DNA from: Prototheca cutis
Lineage: Eukaryota > Chlorophyta > Trebouxiophyceae > Chlorellales > Chlorellaceae
Direction: 5' to 3'
Assembly (NCBI GenBank): GCA_002897115.2
Contig: BCIH01000009.1
Span: 874,415-938,414, forward strand
Length of the DNA: 64,000 bases
The notes under the pieces are model-generated. The model searched no databases, was not told where the DNA came from, and saw only the letters and a program-made list of their open reading frames with translations. Numbering within the stretch: position 1 is the stretch's first letter; every line of letters starts with the position of its first letter. The translations under genes and the position numbers were made by a program. Positions 1 to 9,355 of this stretch are shown here, piece by piece.

Positions 1-3000
1 CTGTCCGTGGCCCAGCGCGTGGAGATGCGGGGACGCCTGGTGTCGGGCCTGAAACGCTACTTCCACGGCAAGCGCATCCAGGGGCTGTTGAGCATCCGTG
101 GACTGCGCATTTTGGACTATGCCTGCGACCACGCTGCAGAGCACCCGGACGTCCCCATCCACATCTGGCAGCGTCTCCAGCGAGAGATCAAGGTAGTACT
201 ACGCATGCTGTTTTTTCTTTTTGCCTGTGTGCATGCCCACAAAGGTTTTTCCGCACGAACGGGTGTTATCGTTGCACGCTCTTATGCACGCGCCCACCCA
301 GCGAACGAACCAACAGAATTTCGCCGCCGCCAAAACCGCGAAACAGGGTGACTACGTGTCGCGGTTTGTGGCGCGGGTGCTGATGTGGACAGCCCGTGGT
401 TTCCGGGCCCTGCCTCACTGGGCGCAGTGGGTCTTCCAATGGCCCATGCGCCAGTTTACGGGCGTGCTGCGTGCGTCGCTGGGCCGACGCATGCTGCTGG
501 CTTGCGAGGTGGCGGTGGAGTTTTACCTGGGCCTGCTGTGGAGCCCCCAGGTCGCGTGGCTGCGGGGCGTGAACGGCGGCGACGTCCTGCTCCACGAGGT
601 CGAAGTCGAAACCGACGCAGCATACCGCTTCATCATCGACCGCGAGATCGAGGCACCGGATCGTTTTGGGGCCATCCAGTCGTACCGCGCAGCCATGGCC
701 CTGCTCAACCAGCAGGCCGGGTTTGTGGAGGAGATGTTTGACTCGGGCATGGTGGACTCGGCCGAGCGCCGCATCATGGCCGAGGCCGTGGACAAGAAAG
801 CGCGGCACCTGGAAATCACGGGGCCCGTCTGGCGCCCACCCCGGCCCCGCACTCTGGTCAGGGCCATGCCATTCCTGGAGGGGGTCAGTGAGGCCTACTT
901 CAGGTCCCTTTTCAATGCCGGATCCATCAAAGGTGTGTTTGTTTTTGTGTGGGGGGGGGGGGGGGGGGGGGGGGGGGTCACTCTGAAATTTTGAGAAATA
1001 CGCACAGAAACAAAATGAAACCACCATCCACCCTTCCTCCACCTCTCTCTAAAAATACACCGAACACTACTCTTCAGAGTTTCGGACTGGGGAGGTGTTT
1101 TGGTGTTCGACGGACGAGGTGGCGGAGAGCCATCGGCAGCAGGGTCCGGGGGCATTTATCGTCCTGTCTGGCGTGGTCAAGCAGGTGCACGTGCACCCCG
1201 ACGGCACCAAGCGCGAATACTTTCAGGGCATGGGCGGTGTCGTGGGACTGGTGCTCATGCTCACGGGCTCGCACCTGCCCGGGCGCCAGGTGGCCGTCGC
1301 CCAGGGCAATGTCCTGGGCAAGGGACCCGTGCTGTTCCACCTGCCCCAGCACCTCGCGCCTACGCTGCGGTCGCAGGCCGCCGCGGGAGACCCCAACGCC
1401 CGCATGCTGGAGACCGCGCTCTGTCGGCTGGCCGCGAGCTATGCGATCCAGGGTATGGAGGCGGAGGTGCGAGCGGACATCGCGCAGCACCTTCTCAGGC
1501 TGGCGACGGCGCGCGAACAGCGGCGGCGGTCGCGGCACGCACGCTACGCCAGTCACGGGAAATCTGCGGCCGACGAGCGTGGGGCTGCGGGTGCGGCGCC
1601 GCGGGTTGCGAGGGCGCTGCCTGTCCCCGGCCCGGGGGGTGCGGATCGCGGCCTGGCCGCACGCATGCAGTCCCTCGTTGCCGCGGAACTAAGGGCCCTG
1701 GCAGCCGCAGAGGACGCCGCGAGTGTCGGCGCTGGTGACGACGATGGTACGACAACCTCCACGGGCGACGACACCAGCAGAAAGCGATCATCAACGCTGC
1801 TTCGCCGGGCATCTGCTTCGTCGTCGGTCGAGCACCTGACAAGAGGAGGCTCTTCCTCTCTGGGCCGCTACTCGGCGCCGTTTGGCGACAGCGCTGGGCC
1901 CTTCTCCCATGCCCAAAGCTCCAGTGCCAATGGTGGAGCGGCACCACCCTCGGGTCCGTCGCTGCTGTCCCGGGCGACGGCCGGCGCGGTCCTGGGTGGG
2001 GGCCGGCGGTCCTGGGCGATGGATGAAGGGGACGAGGACGCAGCCAGCATGCAGACCACAGAAACGTCATTCTCCGCCGCGGCGCGCCGGCCCCTGCTGG
2101 GGATCAGCCGCCGCAGCAGCGGCGGCGGCAGTGGTGTGGGTAATGGCGCGGAGGGCCATGGCACGCCTGACGGTGCGACGGACGCTGGTGATGGCAGCCC
2201 TGGCTCTGGTGGTGCCGGGGACGAACAGCCTGGTGACGACGAGCATGCTCCGCAGGCCGACCGGCCCCAGGTCAGCTTTGCCCCTCGGGCAACGACTACA
2301 GGCCACGGCGACGCCCACACCTCCCAGCAGCAAGACGACTGGGACACGGAGCTGGAGCGGCGGGCGCACGCCGTGGCGCAGCGGGCACCGGCGTACGGCG
2401 ACGAGGTCCTGGCCTCGATGCGCGCGGCGCTGCAGTCTGGCACCGTTGTGTTCTTGCCTTGCGGCCGCGAGCTGGTGCAGACGACGCACATGGTGCTGAT
2501 TGGCGGGTCGATGCGTCATGCCAAGACGCGGCCATCCTCGCGTGGGCCGCCGGATGGCGCCGATACGGGGCACATCACCTGCAACACGGGGTACGATGCA
2601 GAGGAGGGTGGTTGGGGTGGACGGATGAATGGGGGAAGGGGTGTGTGTGTGAAAGACAGAGCACCATCATCAATTTTTTTTCCAGGGTTTTTTTGCATTC
2701 CTTATTCCATTTCCTTCAGCTCCATTTCCTTCAGCTTCATTCCAACAATACGCAATGGACAATGATGCAGGACGCGGTGGGAGGCAGTGGCTGCCCCGAG
2801 ACCAATCCCCTGGCTGTCTGATCCGAAACTACGGTGCAACAAGCACGTCCCGTCGGCGCTGCTGTTTTCGCAGCGGTGGGTGGGAGGGCCCCACGGCGCC
2901 TTTATCGTCGTCGGGCTGACCGATGCAGGGGAGGAGCCTGCAGCCGTCACGGCGTACGACATCTACGGTGCCGGTGGGGCGGCGGCCATGCAGGAGGAGG

Positions 3001-3125
3001 TGGCATACCTCTCACGCAGTGCCACGCTCGACTGGAGCGATCCCACGCCCGACTCCCCCATGCCAGCAAAGAACGAGCCGGGTGGGGTCGGTGAGAGCCC
3101 ACGTGGCCAGGCGCGGATGAGGTAG
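1..3125 (+). CDS. SOS1/NHX7-like Na+/H+ exchanger, C-terminal regulatory part (5' end outside window)
   Basis: Exons are <1-192, 317-932, 1078-2590 and 2771-3125; phases join (0, 1, 2) and give 891 residues before TAG. The membrane transporter domain lies outside the window. The first exons have the helical cytosolic region that follows the membrane domain in plant SOS1, with motifs such as SGLKRYFHGKR and LSIRGLRILDYACD. Residues about 270-360 of this part read like a cyclic-nucleotide-binding-like fold (EVFWCSTDEV, then GAFIVLSGVVKQVHV, then a GLVLMLTG stretch), as in SOS1, where this region is regulatory. A long low-complexity Ser/Gly/Asp region and a short tail follow. In the family the protein exports Na+ in exchange for H+ at the plasma membrane. 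Intron 2 carries 27 consecutive G (951-977). The family call rests on recalled motif similarity; a sperm-NHE-type exchanger is the main alternative. Confidence 0.55.
951..977 (+). repeat. Poly-G tract in intron
   Basis: Twenty-seven G in a row just after the donor of the exchanger gene's second intron (donor at 933). Confidence 0.9.
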
Positions 3126-4642
3126 GCGGGCCTGTGCATGTGCTGATGGTGTAATCGACCCTTGGGCAATGCAATGATGGCATCCGCCGGCAGCGTAGCA
3201 GCACCATCACCCTGGCATCGCCATCCCCCGCAGGGCTCGGCCGAGAAACCTTCTGGCGAGGATCCGGAGGATCAGCAGTCCCAAGCCACCCGACAACAGT
3301 GACGTGCCAGAAGTCTGAGGATGATGATGGGAAACGCATTGCCTATCTGTCTGCCTGTGAACCCACTGGTTCCTCCCGTTAAAACCCACTAAAGAGAACA
3401 AATTAACACAAATGAATGCATGTCGGTCATACCGGAGGCTGGACCCCCGGCCTCTGGGCGCGCCGCATGAACCCAGCAGCCACCCACACTGGCCTGCACT
3501 GCATTGCCTTGAACTCCCCCCCCTGATTTTTGATGGTACCCCTGCCAGGGGATCCAGAAAATTGCATTAATTTTTTGTGTACATTAACGGCAAGAAATGA
3601 TGAAAACTTTCTGAGATCCGTCGACTCCCACCTGTACAGCAGGGCATGTCTCCCAAACAAAATGCCTGTTGGACCGCATTCCCTAGCCGCGTCGCTCAGA
3701 GAATTGGTTTAGTTCCTTCTTGGCAGCAGGACAGGTCGTGCAAGGAGGTTTTAGAAGGTCCTGGAAATTGAGCCTGGCATGACACTTGTTGCAACTCGGT
3801 GGTCCATCATTGAGGTGGTCCACCTTCCTATTGCCCTGTGGGGGGTGACAATTCACAGCCATCAGTGATGCCCAGCAACCCCCGGGGTGATGTGACGCTG
3901 TTGCTGGCTGAGCTGGTGGCATTATTTTTGCCCTGCACGGTAGAGTGACAATATCCGTCAAATATTATCAGTCCTGCAACATATTTAGAAAGCGCAAATG
4001 ATAATTAATTAACTTTACTTTATATTGAAAAGGTAAAGAAAAATCTTTATATAGGTATAAAAATGGGATGCCAGAATTCACGCACGGGTGTCGTATCCGA
4101 TGTCCTTTACATGCAGCAGCAGTGCATTTGTCTGGGTTCAATCGCGGGCTTACATGTCAAAACTCTTGTGCACACCAGTGAGGGGTTGCACAGGCCTTCC
4201 ATTCAGTCACAAGGACATTTGAAAGTATATCAGGTGCATGCAGACTATTCATTCACTCATGCTTCCACAGGTCAACTACCCTCGGGGTTGTTTTCGACCG
4301 ACAGCCAACTCCTAACCTTGATCTTGCATTCACATGAGCGCTGGGTCCATTTGCGCGGGGCCATTCCATGACCTCCTTTGCGTGCTCCTTCCCCAGGAAT
4401 CAGTCAGTCGGTCTTGGACATCCTGGGAAGCAATGAAACGTTCTTCGACGATACTGCATCGACCTTGTCCAGAACCTCTCCCCTCTTGGTCGGAACTGAT
4501 GCTGCAGCCTCACTGGACATCACAATTCTCTGCATATGTGGGTGTTTTTGGGAATCTGAATGCGCTGTTTCCCTCAAAATACAGGAGCAGCAGGTCTGGG
4601 GGAAGGACTGTAGTACACCGGGCAGTCCAGCTGAACCATTGT
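3126..4642. other. Spacer with no convincing gene
   Basis: About 1.5 kb, poorer in GC than the coding DNA, between the exchanger stop codon and the small membrane-protein gene. It holds a TGTAA motif at 3149 that could be the exchanger's poly(A) signal, copy A of a dispersed repeat (3588-3743), and AT-rich DNA around 3960-4060. Open frames here are short and show no family motif. Confidence 0.6.
3588..3743 (+). repeat. Dispersed repeat, copy A
   Basis: This stretch aligns by eye with 63632-63787 in the same orientation, at about three quarters identity. Shared blocks include ACAAAATGCCTGTT, GCTCAGAGAAT and TTTAGTTCCTTCTTGGCAG. On the minus strand both copies carry an open stretch reading CTTCPAAKKELN, so it may be the eroded end of a transposon. 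Neither terminal inverted repeats nor target-site duplications were seen. Confidence 0.7.
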
Positions 4643-5134
4643 CTAGACTCCTCCGCTGACCTCTTCCAAGTCATGCAGATCCCCAAGAGACTTTCCGAGC
4701 TGGCGAATCAAGTAAAGGCCACTCAGAGCAACCAGCAGCAGCACCATGGAGAGCTGTGTCCTGGACTCTTGATCACTGAGGGCCCATTGGGTGGTTGGCG
4801 AGTGGAGATGGGTTTGCCAGGCTGCCAGCCACCGGCCCTTGCCAGGCCCCCAAAACACACACATTCCCGTTGCACACTCTTGCACACTGTACGACAAAAA
4901 CCACTCCCCGATTTTTGAGTCTCCATGCATGCATGCATGCAGTCGAGCGCCGGTCAAACTACCGGGCGTCCAAGAGACGGACCTGACTTGGATGTTGACC
5001 CCAGGGTCGGTCACAGGGCGTGACTTGCTGGAGGCCCTGGCCAGCCGGTAGATGTCCCACAGTGGACTGACGAGCGCGACGAGGGCGAGGGCCGTGCACG
5101 TGTGGACAACCGTTTTGCCCTGCATCAAGGCCAT
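4643..5134 (-). CDS. Small protein with two predicted membrane helices, family unknown
   Basis: Two exons on the minus strand, 5134-4983 and 4760-4643, joined in phase 2 (donor GTCCGT, acceptor TCCAG), give 89 residues. The N-terminal half has a hydrophobic segment (about residues 13-32, TALALVALVSPLWDIYRL). Exon 2 opens with a second one (LSMVLLLVALSGLYLIRQL), followed by an acidic tail ending GGV. The layout suggests a hairpin membrane protein or a subunit of an organellar complex. I do not recognise a family. Support is the coherent splice phase and the hydrophobic pattern; no promoter was identified and an upstream exon is possible. Confidence 0.4.
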   Translation of the reverse strand: MALMQGKTVVHTCTALALVALVSPLWDIYRLARASSKSRPVTDPGVNIQVRSVSWTPGSLTGARLHACMHGDSKIGEWFLSYSVQECATGMCVFWGPGKGRWLAAWQTHLHSPTTQWALSDQESRTQLSMVLLLVALSGLYLIRQLGKSLGDLHDLEEVSGGV

Positions 5135-5708
5135 GGCGTTCGCCAGGCTTGGTGATGTCCTAGGCTCCAGCTTCCATCAGGGCTCAGATTCAGGCTATTT
5201 CGCAGTTCCACCTCCATCAACTATAGTCACCCTCATACATATGCAGTGTATGTTGCTCTTGCCAGCATGATCCCGGGGCGATTGAGAGGGTGCGGAAGCA
5301 GCAGGGTCGACCCCCAGACCGTCTCCAATCCCAGCACCAGAAGCATGGGGATGGAGAATCCTTGCATCATGGTATCCGGTCCTCTTTGTATGGTCTGCAA
5401 CAATTCCAGTAATATAAATTGTTCTGAATCAGTGATACCATCGAATGGGTGCCCCGAAAAAAGCTACGAATTTCTTGGTGTCGGCATGTGATCTTCGCAG
5501 CAGCTTCATCTGCCCTTGCTTAAAATCTCCGTCGATTCGACCCAGGGCATGAAAGGCATCCCCGTGACCCCTCGGTGCGAGAATTGTCAGAGCCTGGCCA
5601 CGGGCCCTCTCACCCGCCACCCACCCTGGCACTCGAACCCTGGCACAGCTTGATTTTCCTCACCATCCAAACTGAATCGTATCGCAAGGTTCTGGAACAG
5701 AGGGCAAG
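5135..5708. other. Divergent spacer, no gene seen
   Basis: Lies between the start of the small membrane-protein gene (-) and COX6A (+), so it should hold both promoters. No clear TATA box or RNA gene was seen. Confidence 0.5.
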
Positions 5709-6414
5709 ATGATCGGCTCCATTCGTGCTGCCGCGCGCCTGTCGCGCACTGCTGGTCAGCAGACCCGGCGCTTCTCCAGCAACGTCAGCCTCGAGGAGGA
5801 GGTCAAGGTGAGGTCCACGTCGAGTCTGGTGAACCCCGAACGCGGGGTGGGTCTAGCGGGGGTCCCCGACGTTGGCCCGGCAGTGCCCCACCAGTGTCGC
5901 GAGGTGCTCGTTCCCGCAGGAAATGAACAAGTGGAGGATCATCACGTACGCCGCCATCCCCGTCTGCATCGGTATGTGGTATCACGTTTAAGTGTGACCA
6001 AGTGGGAGGAAGGCAGGTGCTGACTCGATGGCCGGGACTGGAGCTCGATCCTGGGTGGGGGGTGCTGCACTGGAGGGGCTGGGAGGGGCTGGGAGGGGCT
6101 GAGTTGTTTATTCTGCAGCCCTGCCAAACCCCTTCACTCAACGCTATCCTGGCCTGCAGCCAAGGCTTTCGTGGACCTGTCGCATCCCGAGCACCACGAC
6201 AAGGAGGTGCCGGCCTACCCCTACATCAGGAGTGAGTGGTTGGTAGCAGCGTGGTGACGAGGGCGGCGTCGGGGTGCCCAGGGGTGCGGCATGCATGGCT
6301 ACCTATTCAGCCTCCTCCTCATTAAAATTCTATTCCACTCCACCGAACGGTGCAGTCCGCAACAAGGCCTTCCCCTGGGGCGACGACGGCCTCTTTGAGC
6401 ACAAGCACGAGTAG
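5709..6414 (+). CDS. COX6A: Cytochrome c oxidase subunit 6a, mitochondrial
   Basis: Four exons: 5709-5807, 5920-5971, 6160-6231 and 6356-6414. Phases 0, 1, 1 join to 93 residues. Residues 1-30 form a basic, Ser/Ala/Arg-rich mitochondrial presequence (RLSRTAGQQTRRFSSN). The mature part has EMNKWRIITYAAIPVC, the single inner-membrane helix start typical of the subunit. The family C-terminal signature follows: PAYPYIRIRNKAFPWGDDGL and then FEHKHE. The subunit is nuclear-encoded and sits in respiratory complex IV at the inner mitochondrial membrane. Length matches plant and algal homologues. Intron 3 contains a short tandem repeat (6073-6101). Confidence 0.95.
6073..6101 (+). repeat. Short tandem repeat in COX6A intron
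   Basis: Three adjacent copies of a 10-bp unit, GAGGGGCTGG. Confidence 0.8.
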
Positions 6415-7006
6415 ACTCGTCCGTAGAATGCGTCAGCGCATGTGGTGTGCCAGTGAGAGCGGAACAGCTGGAGTTCCCGTGAGGAACCCACTTTAGGCCG
6501 CTGATGCAGGCACTAGGGAACGTGCCATTCCGACGGAGGCACGGCGCTGCATCAGAAACCCTTGGATCGGACGCTCGGGTCCTTGCCGATTCAGGGCCTG
6601 CCTCAAGAATACTCTCGCTGCTCCCGTGTGTGATGCGAGCTGCCTGTAAGAACTGAAGCGCAATGGTTTCTGGGAGTGCTCGTTTTGACCCCCAGTTGCT
6701 TGGTCGGTTCTCTGGCCAAGATCCTGCTTTGGCGAAAACGAACGGAAGGCAGGGGGGATGGCCGCTGGCGCCGACAGCGACCCGGGGGCACCCGTGACTA
6801 AGCCTGTGAGACTTCCGCACAAACCGCAAAAGATACATTGCATTGCCGCACTTCTCACGGGCCATACAACGTTTAAAAGCCCAGATCAGAATTTTTCTGA
6901 TTGGGTTTGATTGATTCGAGCGAATTCGTCGCTGCTCGGTCATTGGTCATCGAGGTTTTGGGGTGGGCTACCAAGCACCACTGAGCCAGATACTACCCGG
7001 TGCACA
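6415..7006. other. Spacer, no gene seen
   Basis: Holds the COX6A 3' end, with a TGTAAG motif near 6646 that could act as an algal poly(A) signal, and the presumed LarB-like promoter. No structured RNA or convincing frame was found. Confidence 0.5.
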
Positions 7007-8731
7007 ATGCTGGCTTTGGCTGCCTTCTCTACCGCCTCGGGATTTGTGTGCCCTCGAAAATGCTCGAGTCCTGCGGCCTCGCGGGCTGGGTCTCGGCGAT
7101 GCGCCTGGCCCCGGCCGGATCATTCTGGTGAGCAATCTGTCCTGGGGCTCGGGCGTGGCATCCCGGTCTCCGACCGCGGGCAGCCGTGGTCTTTTTTCCC
7201 TTGGCCCCAGGGTTGTTTGGTGGGGCATGGGAATCTGGAGACAAGCAAACAAGGCCATGGAAGATTTCAACATTGATGCAGGGATACTGCTTGTTAGTGA
7301 TGTTCCAAGTCAACAAGCGATGCAAAGTCCTTAGATTGTGGGCTCCAGTTCAGACCAAGCACTTACCATCCGCTCCCCCCCGTTGCCACCAACCACAGCG
7401 GTTGCCCGGCCGACGGCCCGTGCCGCCGCGACTAGTGGCTCCCCGAGTCCTGACCCTTCGGCGGCACTGATGGAGCTCCTGCAGAATGTGGCCACTGGCG
7501 TGATGTCGGCGGGGGATGCTGCAGTGCAGCTCAACGCAGTGGTGGGCACTGGCCAACCAGCTGGTGAGGCTGACTTTGGTGACGGGGCGGCCGGGGGCAT
7601 CAGCGGCAAAGAAGAAGAAGAAGAAGAAGAAAGTGCAGCGGTGCCCGGCCGCACCACTCCCGCCGGTGCCAAGCTGCAGACCGCGCCCGTGCCGGGACGG
7701 GAGAAGTTGCTGGCGTGCCCAGAGGTCGTGTGGGGGGAGGGCAAGACGGCTGCCCAGGTCCTGGCGGGGTTGCAACGCATCGCGGCAGCGCAGGGCCTGG
7801 CAGCCGCGACGCGCATGCACCCGGCCACCGCTGCTGAAGTGGTGCGGCTGGAACCCCGGGCGGTGCACAACGCCCAAGCCCGCATGGTCACGCTGAAATC
7901 TGGCCGGCCGACCAAGCGTCTGCCGGGGAGCGTGGCTCTGATCTGTGCCGGCACCGCTGCACAATCTGCGGTGGAAGAGTGTCGCCTTGTTCTCCAGGCC
8001 ATGGGCTGCTACGCATTCAAGCTTCCCGAATCAGGCATCATGGGCATGCACCGGTGAGAGTTTTGGGGGCTTTTCTGTTTCTGGCTATTTTCTTTTTTGT
8101 GATGCTGGTGATGTCTTGCGAGACTCAGCAATCCCCCACCCCGATACAAACCTGCAGAATTGTGAGGAATCTGGATGCGGTGCGGGCGGCGGATGTCGTC
8201 GTCGCGGTGTCTGGTATGGACGGTGGCATTGCCTCTGTCGTTGCTGGCATCGTGGACGTCCCCGTGGTAAGTCCATCCAGTGTGCGTGGGGGGGGGGGCT
8301 GTTGTTTTTCTAGAGAGGGATCTGGACATGATTGATGGCGCACTTTCGTTGTTCGTTGGGTGGGGCTGTGTCCATGAGGTGGTTCAGAGACAAAGGCAGC
8401 AGTGCTGCACCCAACCGGCACTGGCCTTTCTTTGGTTCTACTCCTTGAGCACCCCCCACCTCCACCCAAATCCATCAAGAGCTACTATAAGAAAGCACAC
8501 CAAACAGCCATCACACTGAAATAAATCCAACGAATGCAGATTGCCCTTCCGACGAGCGCGGGCTATGGCACGGCCTTTGGCGGCGTGACCCCCCTGCTGG
8601 CTGCCCTCAATTCAGCGGCGCCTGGTGTCACCGTTGTTAACATAGATTCTGGATTTGGTGCGGCCATGGCTGCCTGGCGCATCCTGACCAATGCCGCTCG
8701 AATCCGCGAGGCCGTCCTCCAGTCGGCCTGA
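7007..8731 (+). CDS. larB: LarB-like (AIR-carboxylase family) protein, plastid-targeted
   Basis: Four exons, 7007-7127, 7354-8053, 8158-8266 and 8540-8731, join in phases 1, 2, 0 to 373 residues. The first 40 residues look like a plastid transit peptide ([13 protein letters not shown], then Ser/Arg-rich). A LarB N-terminal helix ([19 protein letters not shown]) follows, then an acidic insert, then the PurE-like core: [52 protein letters not shown] and [14 protein letters not shown]. In bacteria LarB carboxylates nicotinic acid adenine dinucleotide to start the nickel-pincer cofactor. Bacterial LarB has a catalytic Cys in an NSC motif before the NID motif; here that position is Ala336 (codon 8615-8617). 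GMEG is GMDG here. The fold assignment is firm; the activity is doubtful. No other lar gene is in the window. Confidence 0.85.
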
Positions 8732-9355
8732 AGGCGAGGCCCTGTGGAGGGGAGGGCAGAGGGCCCCCGGCGGCCGCAGCCCTGCTTTGCCGCAGAGGAG
8801 TGCCACGCATGCTTGCACACCTCCCCAATGGAATGGAGAGGGGTTTCTCCTCTCTCTGCGAAGAAAACACCCTGCACTGCATCTTGTATGACACTGGCTT
8901 TGCTCTAGAAGCAATGGAGTGATGCCAATATTACCGCCACGACAGCATCCATCCATGTCGGGGATATCCTGGGAAGCGGGATGCATGCCATGTTCCTCCT
9001 CTCCTTCTGTCGTTCGAGCAACAAAACTAGCAGCAGTGATCTCCTTTTTGCATGCCACTGTGCCCTGGTCCCAACGATGATGTGTGTGTGCGTGCTGGAT
9101 GTGTCTGCCCAGGCTGGCAAGGGTGCTCTTCAGGCAATAGACGGTGCCCATGCTCTTGTCCTTGAAAAACAACATTTCACCCCACCCCATATCTGCTTGA
9201 ACGAATGAACAAAGATTGTGCTCGGTTTCCATGTGAGTGAATTGACCAATCAGCCAATGGGAGGAATGAGATTGGTTTTCCGTTGCAAGGGAATGGACAA
9301 GTCAGCACAGCTTCCTCAGCAGCGACAACGACAGGAGCTCGCCCTCCATTCCCTT
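8732..9355. other. Convergent 3' spacer, no gene seen
   Basis: Lies between the stop codons of the LarB-like gene (+) and Nup188 (-). Open frames on both strands lack recognisable motifs, and 3' untranslated DNA of the two genes is the simplest reading. Confidence 0.5.

Noticed and set aside
266..1042. Long antisense frames across exons of the exchanger, Nup188 and bromodomain genes
   Set aside because: GC-rich codon bias opens the antisense frames. None has independent motifs.
3683..3961. Minus-strand frame with CNKCHARL and CTTCPAAKKELN, resembling a zinc finger
   Set aside because: Only the last part is shared with the second repeat copy and the rest differs. It is more likely repeat sequence than a gene.
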